64,000 bases of DNA from Megaustenia siamemsis (GCA_032433765.1 JAVIAB010000049.1:24791602-24855601); one strand, 5' to 3'; counted from the stretch's first letter, positions 10,575-21,240 are shown. Numbers and translations: made by a program. Notes: generated by a model from the letters alone, not told the origin.

Positions 10575-11285
10575 GCTTGGGTTTGTTGTAGTCGGCAGAC
10601 TCTTCTTAACGTGGGAATCATCGACATACGAGACGCAGGCCTCGATTAACTGTTCACAGGTGTCGTTGAAACAGTTGTCCGGACATTTGAGAGTGCAGTC
10701 TGACCCGTAGTACGTTTCCTTGAACGCACTTCTGCACTTTCCGGGTCACATATGATGTCACAACCATCAGAACACGTCTTCGCACTGTAGTCCAAAATTA
10801 CCATCGGGACAAGTGTCATTACAGGTATAACCAGGGTGTTTACATTGTAGGCATATTCCGGATTTTTTTCTCACATAAAGGACAGACACTGAGACAAGAC
10901 CCTAGCGGTCGTGTCCATAGATCCCAAGTGAACAGTTGCCGTGACACGTACCGATGATGACGTCGCAGCTGTTCCTACACCCACTTCACACTGCACAAAA
11001 CGACCAAGAATATCCATCCAGACAATAGGTGTTTGTAAATGTTTGCACCTCACACACCATCAGTGCACTGCCGGCCTGCGAAATGGTCGGTGAGAACTCA
11101 ATCTTAATGTGTGCCATTGGCGTTTGTGTTGTGACTACAATAGTGTTCACAGAAACATTAGGGTATGATATATCATTATACTGGAACACTACGCTGCCAC
11201 TGTCAGAGAAAGCCTTTAGAGTAGCATTCTTTACCCGAATCATAGTAAATATCATCTACGTTGTCGAGGTGAGACCCCTTCAATG
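10575..11285 (-). pseudogene. fucolectin-domain plus EGF-like gene fragment (pseudogene)
   Basis: The minus strand reads as the end of a galactose-binding domain of the fucolectin/tachylectin-4 type (RVKNATLKAFSDSGS, VVFQYNDISYPNVSVNTI, MVCEVQTFTN). Cysteine-rich EGF-like modules follow in one frame: GCRNSCDVIIGTCHGNCS, then KHPGYTCNDTCPDGNFGLQC, then DCTLKCPDNCFNDTCEQL. Several in-frame stops (after FCAV, GHDR and EDVF) and at least one frameshift near 11255 break it. Such fucolectin+EGF receptors are abundant in molluscs (recalled). It is antisense to TSC22 and just upstream of the small TSC22 exon. No splice sites were identified, so it is either a processed copy or a relic exon. Confidence 0.68.
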
Positions 11286-11289
11286 TAAC

Positions 11290-11921
11290 TAACAAACAAG
11301 GGGCAATGTCAGACCACCATCATGTTGTTTTCTGTGTGAGAAATTGTGTCGTTCACAGTGAGCTCTTGCATTGTTGTCATGTAACAACCAATTGCATTTG
11401 CTGCATATTTCTTGTCATGTTTCACCCAACACCTTCTCACAAGCGCATCCAACACTCAACAATAGAGTTCAGAATTCACTGAAGTGTCAGAAGGAACCGA
11501 TTCTATGTGAAAGTTATCCTTAATGTTAAATTTAAAAAATTAAAAAAAAAACAGTCCAAAACACTTGCTACGAATATTTCATAAGATGAAGCGTTTTTAG
11601 TAGAAATAAACATAAGTTATATTATTGTGTTTGTGATTTTGATTTAGCTTATGCTGCTTTTCTTGCAGAACCTGGAGAGCGTCATACCACCAGCAGTTGC
11701 CTTAAGACACAGAAAAAAATTATCAACTAACGATATGTAGTTAGATCAACTCTAGCAAACTCATGAATTTCTGAGATAATTCATCAAATGCTATGCCATT
11801 TTTTTAATTTTTTAATGCCTCTTGTATCTTGAAGACAATTGCTATCAACACCAGTTAGACAAGACACGTTAACAAATAATTATCCCCAGTTCTTGGTGTT
11901 AGAAAGTTAATGCTCTCTGTT
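11290..11921. other. AT-rich intronic sequence upstream of small TSC22 exon
   Basis: No coding similarity. It ends in a strong polypyrimidine tract (about 11920-11943) followed by AG at 11944-11945, the acceptor for the next exon. Confidence 0.55.
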
Positions 11922-11945
11922 TTTTTTTTCTCTCTCTCTCTCCAG

Positions 11946-11991
11946 TGAAGGCAGTTCAGTCGCCATTGATAACAAGATAGAGCAAGCTATG
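11946..11991 (+). CDS. TSC22D: TSC22-family protein, small internal exon
   Basis: Forty-six nucleotides between a textbook acceptor (T-run, then ctctctctctctccag) and donor (ATG|gtgagt). The first base completes a codon from an upstream exon. The remaining 15 codons read E-G-S-S-V-A-I-D-N-K-I-E-Q-A-M and end in phase 0. The peptide SSVAIDNKIEQAM corresponds to the conserved segment just before the TSC box in TSC22D proteins (recalled: SVVAIDNKIEQAMDLVK). It is far too short to be found by ORF length alone. The downstream partner is the exon at 44853. Upstream coding exons were not recognised. Confidence 0.93.
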
Positions 11992-12081
11992 GTGAGTACT
12001 TTCTGTGTTACTTACATGGTTTTTCCTATCTCCTTCATGATAACCTTAAGCATACGCTGGTTCAAGGTTTAACCAATAAAG

Positions 12082-12416
12082 GTAAATACGAGACTTGAAC
12101 CGGCGTCTTAGCACGCAAGTTTCCACCCATATGTGCTCGGCTGCCTATCCAGAAGTGTTTTGAGATTTATGTATAGTGTCGATTCTAGCATCGAAACTCA
12201 CGATGCGAGGCGGCATTTCTCACCTTCCGGGGTAATACCCTGGTGCCCATTTCTGCCAGCGGCTGGGTCGACTGCGGGTGTATTTTTTTTTTTTGCGACC
12301 ACAAGTACAATTCGCACTGCTCCCAGCGGGAATCGAACACGGGTTGTCCGAACGTCGGTAGTCCAGTCGGGTGGTTTTCCCAACTAGGCTACCGAGCGCG
12401 CCCCCCCTCCCCCCAA
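12082..12416 (-). mobile_element. SINE-2, second copy, with TSD
   Basis: Full-length homologue of 7351-7660 in the same orientation, flanked by a 13-bp duplication ttaaccaataaag (12069-12081 and 12417-12429). The tRNA-like head is at the high-coordinate end, with B-box-like TGTTCGATTCCCG. A C-rich stretch (about 12400-12414) abuts the distal duplication. Confidence 0.9.
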
Positions 12417-12429
12417 TTAACCAATAAAG

Positions 12430-12469
<40 letters not shown>

Positions 12470-12592
12470 TATATGAAGCATAATTGTTACTTATCAGTAC
12501 GAGATATTATCTTGTGGATATCTCGTTACTCTCGTACGAGATATCCACAAAGATAATATATATATATATATTTAGGTATATATATATATATA
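12430..12592. repeat. TA microsatellite with an inverted repeat
   Basis: Two (TA)n runs surround an imperfect inverted repeat. The arm at about 12504-12526 and the arm at about 12536-12559 are complementary over about 23 bases with one extra base, around a short loop. Could extrude a hairpin. No gene is implied. Confidence 0.8.
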
Positions 12593-12951
12593 CAGTAGAC
12601 GCTCGATTATCCGGGAGACCTTCGTCAAAAAATTAAATTAAAAAAAAAATTCCTCCATTTTAAAATAATTAATCAAAAAAACCTATGAGCTCTTTTTGAT
12701 TACTTAGAACACCAAAGAAGACAGGAACTTCGCGGAAAAAAATTAAACCTGAGAAATCTACTCAGCAGCATTTGGTTTAAGACTATTGACAAGATGAGGT
12801 AGAAGAGTTGACTCCCTTATTTCAAGCTGTAATGACGTCATCACTAACTGTTTAAATACTGGACCTACTCTTTCAGTCTCCTATATATATTATAATGGTT
12901 GAACTGTGAACTGGGATTTCCCATTCATTCAAGATAATCGAGAGTCTACTG
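12593..12951. mobile_element. MITE-1, pogo/Tigger-like, 359 bp
   Basis: Terminal inverted repeats of about 19 bp, cagtagacgctcgattatc at the left and its complement with one mismatch at the right (12933-12951). TA lies on each side (12591-12592 and 12952-12953), the expected duplication of Tc1/mariner-pogo elements. The CAGTAGxCxCTCGATTAT-type end is typical of Tigger/pogo (recalled). No transposase ORF, so it is non-autonomous. Confidence 0.85.
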
Positions 12952-12973
12952 TATGTATATGCAAATCTTTGTT

Positions 12974-13068
12974 TGGGAGATGAGATATTAATTCGGATGA
13001 TTCCACTGGCACGGGCGGTTGAGCAATTCTGGATTGTAATTCGTTTGTAGTGATACAGGAGCCTTCCA
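12974..13068 (+). repeat. dispersed repeat R1, copy 1
   Basis: About 90 bp around ttaattcggatgattccact and ggcacgggcggtt, shared with 18571-18676 and, more diverged, with 60803-60884. Function and family unknown. Copies 1 and 2 share ccataaccata just downstream. Confidence 0.75.
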
Positions 13069-13069
13069 T

Positions 13070-13574
13070 AACCATATATATTAGCTATATATATATACTC
13101 GTGCGCGCGCTCACAGAACTAAATATTCTAACTCCATATTGGCTGTAATTGAATTATTTTTTGTTGAAACAACAGCATAACATGCACATGCTACATGAAG
13201 GAGCTGAAAATAATTTAATAGTACAATTTACACTCCAGATCAGCAATATTTAAGTATATAAATAGCTGTGAGGTCAAATAGAGGGGGTCCCAGGCTTTCT
13301 CTCAAGGCATGTTACAATCACAGCTACACTGTTGCGCATGCAAACAATCTAGGATCGTCATACCTTCACAGCCAAGATGAAAATGATGATGGTGCATATG
13401 AGAAGCAGTGTTTCGTGAAGTCAATAACTGCCACTCTATACAACTCCACCTGGGACAGACTTTGAATGAGAGTTGTAGTTTCTTGGACAGTGAAGGATAC
13501 TCCGGTGATATTAGTGGTATCTGAGATATGAACACTGTTTCACCCTAAGGATAACAGGTAAACACTGTGACCTG
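13070..13574. other. no gene seen
   Basis: Intronic sequence with a short alternating GC run near 13103. The open frame at 13268-13465 matches nothing known to me. Confidence 0.45.
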
Positions 13575-13790
13575 CAGTGTGGTAACCGTTGTAGAGTTTG
13601 GACGAGTTTAGATATTTGTGGAGCTCGTTCACTTACAGTGTGGTAACCGTTGTAGAGTTTGGATGAGTCAGGATATTTGTGAAGCTCGTTCACTTACAGT
13701 GCGGTAACCGTTGTAGAGTTTGGATGAGTCGGGGTATTTGTGGAGCTCGTTCACTTACAGTGTGGTAACCATTGTAGAGTTTGAAACATG
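13575..13790. repeat. 61-bp tandem repeat, about 3.5 copies
   Basis: Units starting cagtgtggtaaccgttgtag at 13575, 13636, 13697 and 13758, spaced exactly 61 bp and ending in gagctcgttcactta. The last copy is partial. Confidence 0.93.
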
Positions 13791-13862
13791 CCGCCACAAT
13801 TTCAACGCCCGGAAATTTTCACTTCAAATCAACGGTTTATTCATGGATATACTCTTCCCTTC

Positions 13863-15908
13863 AGATCTCACTACCCAGAGATCATGTCTAGTGATCTCTC
13901 GTAAGTGAGATCTGATGTCTAGTGATCTCTCGTAAGTGAGATCTGATGTCTAACGATCTCTCGTAAATGAGATCTGATGTCTAACGATCTCTCGTAAGTG
14001 AGATCTGATGTCTAGTGATCTCTCGTAAGTGAGATCTGATGTCTAGCGATCTCTCGTAAATGAGATCTGATGTCTAACGATCTCTCGTAAGTGAGATCTG
14101 ATGTCTAGCGATCTCTTGTAAATGAGATCTGATGTCTAGCGATCTCTCGTAAGTGAGATCTGATGTCTAGCGATCTCTTGTAAGTGAGATCTGATGTCTA
14201 GCGATCTCTCGTAAGTGAGATCTGATGTCTAGCGATCTCTTTGTAGTGAGATCTGATGTCTAGCGATCTCTGTGTAGTGAGATATGATGTCTAGCGATCT
14301 CTGTGTAATGAGATCTGATGTCTAGCGATCTCTTTGTAGTGAGATCTGATGTCTAGCGATCTCTTTGTAGTGAGATATGATGTCTAGCGATCTCTGTGTA
14401 CTGAGATCTGATGTCTAGCGATCTCTTTGTAGTGAGATCTGATGTCTAGCGATCTCTGTGTAATGAGATCTGATGTCTAGCGATCTCTGTGTAGTGAGAT
14501 CTGATGTCTAGCGATCTCTGTGTAGTGAGATCTGATGTCTAGCGATCTCTTTGTAGTTGAGATCTGATGTCTAGCGATCTCTTTGTAGTGAGATCTGATG
14601 TCTAGCGATCTCTTTGTAGTTGAGATCTGATGTCTAGCGATCTCTTTGTAGTGAGATCTGATGTCTAGCGATCTCTGTGTAGTTGAGATCTGATGTCTAG
14701 CGATCTCTGTGTAGTGAGATCTGATGTCTAGCGATCTCTGTGTAGTGAGATCTGATGTCTAGCGATCTCTGTGTAGTTGAGATCTGATGTCTAGCGATCT
14801 CTGTGTAGTGAGATCTGATGTCTAGCGATCTCTGTGTAGTGAGATCTGATGTCTAGCGATCTCTTTGTAGTTGAGATCTGATGTCTAGCGATCTCTTTGT
14901 AGTGAGATCTGATGTCTAGCGATCTCTTTGTAGTTGAGATCTGATGTCTAGCGATCTCTTTGTAGTGAGATCTGATGTCTAGCGATCTCTGTGTAGTTGA
15001 GATCTGATGTCTAGCGATCTCTTTGTAGTGAGATCTGATGTCTAGCGATCTCTTTGTAGTGAGATCTGATGTCTAGCGATCTCTGTGTAGTTGAGATCTG
15101 ATGTCTAGCGATCTCTGTGTAGTTGAGATCTGATGTCTAGCGATCTCTTGGTAGTGAGATATGATGTCTAGCGATCTCTATTTAGTGAGATCTGATGTCT
15201 AGCGATCTCTGTGTAGTGAGATCATGTCAAACGATCTCTGGGTAGTGAGATCATGTCTAGCGATCTCAATGTAGTGAGATCATGTCTAGCGATCTCTATT
15301 TAGTGAGATCATGTCTAGCGATCTCAATGTAGTGAGATCATGTCTAGCGATCTCTGTGTAGTGAGATCATGTCTAGCGATCTCTGTGTAGTGAGATATGA
15401 TGTCTAGCGATCTCTTGGTAGTGAGATATGATGTCTAGCGATCTCAATGTAGTGAGATCATGTCTAGCGATCTCTGTGTAGTGAGATCTGATGTCTAGCG
15501 ATCTCTTTGTAGTGAGATCTGATGTATAGCGATCTCTGTGTAGTGAGATCTGATGTCTAGCTATCTCTTTGTAGTGAGATCTGATGTCTAGCGATCTCTG
15601 TGTAGTGAGATCATGTCTAGCGATCTCTGTGTAGTGAGATCTGATGTCTAGCGATCTCTGTGTAGTGAGATCTGATGTCTAGCGATCTCTTTGTAATGAG
15701 ATCTGATGTCTAGCGATCTCTTTGTAGTGAGATCTGATGTCTAGCGATCTCTTTGTAATGAGATCTGATGTCTAGCGATCTCTTTGTAGTGAGATCTGAT
15801 GTCTAGCGATCTCTGGGTAGTGAGATCCGATATCTAGCGATCTCAGGGTAGTGAGATCCGATGTCTAGCCCTCTCAGGGTAGTGAGATCTGATGTCTAGC
15901 CCTCTCAT
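13863..15908 (+). repeat. 31-bp minisatellite block 1, about 66 copies
   Basis: Unit gtgagatctgatgtctag plus cgatctctgtgta (31 bp). Variants include ctcgtaa (left part), ctttgta, ctgtgta and a 28-bp form lacking ctg. Each unit can pair GAGATC with GATCTC across an 11-base loop. The rightmost units change to ctagccctctc, the form that dominates the inverted block at 22026-24594. The right flank (15905-15965) is also homologous to the complement of the left flank of that block. Confidence 0.96.
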
Positions 15909-16052
15909 AAACAGTGATAAACTGAAGGTCCCATATGCACTCACGCATGTTAAAGAACCGTTATTAGTTTAAAGTGGAAAAGGATAGACCAGCAATAACG
16001 AACACCTCCTGCCATGTTACATTGATGTTATTTTTGCTTTACCTCTGGTTAC

Positions 16053-16302
16053 AGTCACAGGGAGCCGAGTGGTTACTGAACTGGACTACAAAGGACATCA
16101 GGTCGGGTTCGATCCTGATCCACGACTTCTGGGTTCATCCAGCTTTAAATGGGAACCAGATTTTTTTCTGAGAAAGAAAAGCGGCACAAGCATAATACCG
16201 ACAGTACCCCAACAATTATGTGCTGAAGGTCTATACAAATTATGGTCACTAACACCATATTCCCTATACGCCACCTGGCGTGAGTGGGGTACTTTACTTA
16301 TT
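16053..16302 (+). mobile_element. SINE-1, degraded copy
   Basis: Homologous to the five other SINE-1 copies, but with a deletion through the A box (gggagccgag joined to tggttactg). The B box gggttcgatcctg is intact. The body retains the conserved ctgaaggtct and tatggtcactaacaccata stretches. No clear TSD. Confidence 0.85.
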
Positions 16303-16479
16303 TATTTATTTAAATTCTTTTCGTGCGTTTGCTTGGTGGCTGGGTACTTCCCCTTCATCATCGGTAGATGCTCTGTGTTGTAGTTCACATCTAGCTACAC
16401 TGTTACTTGAGCTTTTTTTTTTTTTTCTATCTTCACTGAAACATCGACGTGGTGTAAATATACTTTACATATGAATAAA

Positions 16480-17130
16480 TTGTCTTCATGAATAATTGTC
16501 TTCAATTTTAAAAAAAATTGTCTTCAAAAATGATTGTCTTCAACTTTTAAAGAAACTGTCTTCAATTTAAAAAAAATGTCTTCATAAATAGTCAACAACA
16601 AAAAATGTCTTCATGAATAATTGTCTTCAATAAAAAAAAAAGGCTTCATGAATAATTGTCTTCAATTTTAAAAAAAATGTCTTCATAATTGTCTTCAATT
16701 AAAAAAAATGTCTTCATAATTGTCTTCAATTAAAAAAGAAATGTCTTCATGAATGTCTTCAATTTAAAAAAAATGTCTTCATAATTGTCTTCAATTAAAA
16801 AAGAAATGTCTTCATGAATGTCTTCAATTAAAAAAAAATGTCTTCATAATTGTCTTCAATTTAAAAAAAATGTCTTCATAATTAGTCAATTAAAAAAATG
16901 TCTTCATAATTAGTCAATTTAAAAAAATGTCTTCATAATTGTCTTCAATCAAAAAAAATTTCTTCATAAGTAATTGTCTTCAATTAAAAAAAAAAAGTTT
17001 CTTTATAAATTCTCTTCAGAACTAAATGTCTTCATAAATAATTGTCTTCAATTAAAAAAAAAGTGTCTTTATAAATTGTCTTCATAAATATTTGTCTTAA
17101 ATTAAAAAAAAAGGTGTCTTCATAAAAAGT
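16480..17130. repeat. A/T-rich minisatellite with TGTCTTCA motifs
   Basis: Units of about 18-40 bp made of tgtcttcaatt, a run of 6-9 A, and tgtcttcataa. Strong strand asymmetry of A-runs. Degenerates at both ends. Confidence 0.92.
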
Positions 17131-17279
17131 GGAGCATAGAATTTGGTTTAAAAATGAAATCAAGGTTGAGACATTTTGATTTGTGTTGTTGTTTTAAGTT
17201 GCTCCTTAGAACGAGCGTTGTTTACAGTTTTGATACTCCAAGTTTGTTATATGTGATTTTCATATTCGTATGTTTCATA

Positions 17280-17828
17280 ATAAAACAGAACAGGAAATTG
17301 AAGCCTTTGAAATGGGCATTTATAGAAGAATGGAAAGAATTGGATGGAAAGAAAAGAAAACAAATTGTGTTGTCCAGTGACGGCCCCATGGTTGCTAGCG
17401 CCCCGGGCAAGCTGAACTTCAGCGCCCTTTTTAAGTTTAATTATAAACATTTTCACAGGGAAATATTTAATACAAATTTGTGGAGATACTTTAAGGTGCC
17501 CCTAAACACATGGCGATCCCCATGCAACTGCCCGAGTTTCCGGTACCGTGAGCTGGCCCTGATGAAGTGACAACTTAAAATGAAAAGAGAACTACTAAAC
17601 AAAATTCAAACAAGACAGATGAGTTTGTGGGGCATGTTAAAAGACACAGCAGCCTATTGGAAGGGAAATATACAAGGTAAAAGAGGCAGACCAAGACTAC
17701 CATTGACGAGTAACATCAAAAGATGGACAAGTCAACCTGTGACAACCAGCACCATCAAAGCAAGAGACAGAGCAGAATGGCGCTCCGTGGTAGCCAATCT
17801 TCAATGCGGAGACGGCACTCGACGATGA
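17280..17828 (+). mobile_element. LINE-A fragment carrying an internal insertion
   Basis: The left part (17280-17371) reads KIEAFEM-like, then WKEKKTN. The right part (17571-17828) reads MKRELLN, KRWTSQPVTT and WRSVVANLQCGDGT. Between them, about 200 bp (17372-17571) is foreign: it starts near tccagtgacggccccatgg, ends near tgagctggccctg, and contains gctagcgccccgggcaag. Ends with CAGTG and its CAGGG-like complement are suggestive of a hAT-type relic, but I find no matching 8-bp duplication. Confidence 0.75.
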
Positions 17829-17989
17829 TGTTTCACAATAATAATCTGAACGAGTAATTAGTGCTCCAGATTGTTTAATGTTCTCATATTGTGACTTCAA
17901 AGACAAGATCCGGTTGATTGGCTGCTTTGTATAGAATGTCCGGCTCTAGAACAGAGCTGTGAAAGTAGTGGGAGGGTGGACTTCCGGTG

Positions 17990-18065
17990 GCGGGTAGGCG
18001 GCAGGAACCATTGAGGCTCAATCTGAAAAGTGTTTCCTGTTGCAGTTTTCTCATATTCCAAGTCC
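17990..18065 (+). repeat. fragment of element X
   Basis: Shares taggcggcaggaaccattg and ctcatattccaagtcc, in order and spacing, with 52832-52905, inside the (CAA)n-tailed element X at 51912-53241. Limits uncertain. Confidence 0.6.
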
Positions 18066-18196
18066 GGCTTGCTGCTGAAGCTACCTAGTTTAGTGCCCTG
18101 TGCACACCGTGAGCTGTGTGTCTCACCTGGATCATGTTTCGATGTTAAGAATTGCTTAAGATGAATGATGTTATCGTATGACTAAGGGCAGTTCAG

Positions 18197-18457
18197 GGAG
18201 CCGCGATAGCTCAGTGGTTAGTGAACTGGACTACAAAGGACAGGAGGTAGGGTTCAATCCCAACCGACGACTTCCGGGTTCACCCAGCCTTAAATGTGTA
18301 CCGGATTTTTTTTTTCTGGCAATGCAAAGCGGCACGAGCGTAATACCGATCACATTACCCCAAAAATCATGTGCTGAAGGTCTGTAAAAATTATGGTCAC
18401 TAACACCATATTCCCTATACCCCACTTGGCGTTACGGGAGTACTTTACTTTCTTTTT
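18197..18457 (+). mobile_element. SINE-1, full copy with TSD
   Basis: tRNA-derived SINE. The A box tagctcagtgg is at 18207-18217 and the B box ggttcaatcc at 18251-18260, then a body ending in tactttacttt. A 16-bp duplication with one mismatch, actaagggcagttcag and actaaggacagttcag, flanks it (18181-18196 and 18458-18473). Transcription would be by RNA polymerase III from the internal boxes (family knowledge). Confidence 0.92.
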
Positions 18458-18570
18458 ACTAAGGACAGTTCAGCTGCGTTCACTTTCGGTGCTGCTTGGC
18501 CTTTTGGCGTGTTCTGTAGCTGCTATGATGGGGACTGCAAATGCCTTTCTTTGTTTTGATCCTTCAGTGA

Positions 18571-18676
18571 GATGAGATGTTAATTCGGATGATTCCACTG
18601 GCACGGGCGGTTCAGCAATTCTGGATTTTAATTCGTTTGTAGTGATACGGGTGGCCTTCAATTAACCATAACCATA
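18571..18676 (+). repeat. dispersed repeat R1, copy 2
   Basis: Closely matches copy 1 (12974-13068), from gatgagatgttaattcgg to gtagtgatac and the following ccataaccata. Confidence 0.75.
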
Positions 18677-18712
18677 GTGGGAGGGGCTGTCTGAAGATTG
18701 ACCAATAAAACT

Positions 18713-19165
18713 GATCATCATCGAGTGCCGTCTCTGCATCAAAGGTTGGCCATCATGGAGCGTCATTCTGCTCTGTTTCTTGCTTTGATAGTGCAAGTTG
18801 TCATAGGCTGACTTGTCCATCTTTTGATGTTACTCGTCCATGTTAGTCTTGGTCTGCCTCTGCCTCTTTTACCTTGTATTTTCCCTTCTAAGACTTTATT
18901 AGACTTGTGTCTTATACCATGCCCAAAAATCTCAGTTGTCTTGTTTGAATTGTATTTAGTAGTTCTCTTTTCATTTTTTAGTTGTAAAACTTCATTGTTT
19001 ATTTTCTTTTCTTTCCATCCAATTCTTCCAATAATCCACATTTCAAAGGCTTCAATTTTCTGTTCTAATTCTTGTCTAATGTCCATGTTTGTGAAACCAT
19101 ACAGCAATGCTGATAAGATATCACATTTTGTTATTCTTCTTAGTTTTAGCCAGTTTTATATCACC
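18713..19165 (-). mobile_element. LINE-A 3' fragment
   Basis: Minus-strand C-terminal domain: WKEKKINNEVLQ, KRGRGRPRLTWTSNIKRW and the tail complement atcatcatcgagtgcc. Frameshifts near 19100. It lies 0.9 kb from a plus-strand LINE-A fragment, forming an inverted pair. Confidence 0.85.
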
Positions 19166-19824
19166 ATCAGTTTTTTTTTTAATTTTTTTCTTTAGTTATT
19201 AATTTTTTTATTTTAATAAGCGCGGTACCAGAATAAGAAAAGATTGAAGTGCACCAGAATTCTTTGCGGAATTATCCTATCACAGGTGTCTGCCTGGGGA
19301 CATATAGCCCCGGAGAATAAAGGCCGCTTGTCTGGACCTGTCGCAACAATGGAAAACTAACATTTCCAATATGATAACTAAAAAGCCACATTTGGATTAT
19401 AATAAGCAGCCGCGTAACAGGTGGCCTCGGTCGCCGAGGAAAACATGGCTGACCTTGACCTGCTTGCAGGTGAATAACTTAGCCGCACGTGAAGGTGCTG
19501 TTGTCTACTTCAAACATACCACGTAATGGTGCCAACTTATGTTGATATTTGTGTTATTTTCTTTGCAGTTATAGTTTAATGTCTGTGTTTTGAGGCGTCC
19601 TCTCAGTCACTAAGTGGTAGCGGCTCATAGACACTACGCAGTAAACAATCACTTAGTCCTGTCACGCAGTAGCTAGGTTAGAGTGTTGCTGGTTGGGTGT
19701 AAACACCAGTCTTGTACTCTTATCACGGACATTGTTACCCCTCTAAATATACTATTACCAGGTTTCTTCTTTTATATCTTTGCCAGTGCAGTACCTCCCG
19801 TGTCACAGTGCAATTATATCTCAC
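19166..19824. other. no gene seen
   Basis: AT-rich at the left. No coding similarity or tandem repeat identified. Confidence 0.45.
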
Positions 19825-19837
19825 TATACAGTTACAG

Positions 19838-20098
19838 GAGCCGCGATAGCTCAGTGGTTAGTGAACTGGACTACAAAGGACAAGGGGTAGGGTTCGATCC
19901 CAACCGACGGCTTCCGGGTTCACCCAGCCTTAAATGGGTACCGGAGATTTTTTTTCTGGGAAAGTAAAGCGGCACGAGCGTAAAACCGACCACATTACCC
20001 CAAAAAGCATGTGCCGAAGGTCTGTAAAGTTTATGGTGACTAACACCATATTCCCTATACGCCGCCACTTGGCGTGATGGGGGTACTTTACTTACTTT
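19838..20098 (+). mobile_element. SINE-1, full copy with TSD
   Basis: Intact A box tagctcagtgg and B box ggttcgatccc. Flanked by a perfect 13-bp duplication tatacagttacag (19825-19837 and 20099-20111). Same length as the 18197 copy. Confidence 0.93.
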
Positions 20099-20109
20099 TA
20101 TACAGTTAC

Positions 20110-20935
20110 AGTTTATATGTCCCCTTATCACAGTACAACAATGGTCCCATGTCCCCTATAGCACATTACAGCGATGGCCCCATGTCCCTTGTAGCACAGT
20201 ACAGTGATTGTCCGAGGTCTCCAGTGATGTCCCTTGCCCCCTGTATCACAGTACAGCGTTCGTCCCATGTCCCATGTAGCACAGTACAGTGATTGTCCCA
20301 TTTCTCCTGTGATGTCCCATGTAGAACAGTGCAGTGAATGTCCCTTGGGTAATTTCCTAGTTTGATCAGATTCAGTTGGAAGAGTGATGTCCCCTAAAAT
20401 ATGTCTGCCAAAATACAGTGGTTCTACGCATTCTTGGCGTTGGGGTCATTACGCTGGCATGTAATCATTTCGGAGTATCTGTTGATTGGGCGTTGGGTCC
20501 AGGGGTTAGGTTTAGCTTTAGTGTTAAATATTTAAAATATATTATAACGCGTGACAAAAACGACGCCACATGAAAAGCCAGTGTGAGTGACACATGCCAG
20601 CGTAATGACCCCAACGCCAAGAATGCGTAGAACCACTGTATTTTGGCAGACATATTTTAGGGGACATCACTCTTCCAACTGAATCTGATCAAACTAGTAA
20701 ATTACCGTCCCTTGTCCCCTATAGCACAGTGCAGTGATTGTCCCAGGTCTCCGGTAATATCCCATGTCCCCTGTAGCACACTACAGTGATTGTCCCTTGT
20801 CTCCTGTGATGTTCCATGACCCCTGATTCAAAGTACAGTAATGACCCCATGTCCCCTGTATCAAAGTACAGTAATGACCCCATGTCCCCTGTATCAAAGT
20901 ACAGTAATGACGCCCATATCCCCTGTAGCACACAC
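20110..20935. repeat. degenerate minisatellite split by MITE-2
   Basis: Units of about 28-35 bp with catgtcccctgtagcacag and tacagtgattgtcc, at 20110-20347 and again at 20707-20935. The right-most units, catgtcccctgtatcaaag plus tacagtaatgaccc, are more regular. The interruption is the transposon at 20348-20706. Confidence 0.88.
20348..20706. mobile_element. MITE-2: long-TIR DNA element, 359 bp
   Basis: Arms 20348-20462 and 20592-20706 are 115-bp inverted repeats with no indel and one visible mismatch near the ends (tttcctag versus tttactag). The 129-bp centre is unrelated. A perfect 8-bp duplication gtcccttg flanks it (20340-20347 and 20707-20714). Eight-bp TSDs occur in hAT, Merlin and P-type elements. 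The ggtaattt terminus does not let me choose. No transposase, so it is a non-autonomous foldback-like MITE. Confidence 0.92.
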
Positions 20936-21240
20936 AGCCCTATGAAATGCCAATTTGTTATTGATCCCGACAGCGGGTATGCTTCTACTAGGTGTACTCA
21001 ACGACGGGGGCGGTGCTGCCGTTTACTTCTGGTAGACTCTTCTAACATGACTGACAATGCCGCGTCAAGCAAGTGTTTATCTGCTTTAATGGAAATCATA
21101 ATTTGGGTGTGTTTTTGATCTGTAATCCTCTGGTTTGATTCCTAAGTTAATCATTTCCTAACTGGGCATGTTGTCACCTTCCAGTAGACACCCTGTAACT
21201 AAAGTAGCGCTTTGTCAATCAAGAGCTTCTTTTTTATTGT
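20936..21240. other. no gene seen
   Basis: Unique-looking intronic sequence. The right end runs into the LINE-B target duplication at 21241. Confidence 0.45.

Noticed and set aside
18197..20098. tRNA genes suggested by A and B boxes at 18.2 and 19.8 kb
   Set aside because: No acceptor-stem pairing, a 260-bp body with TSDs and six homologous copies: SINEs, not tRNA genes.
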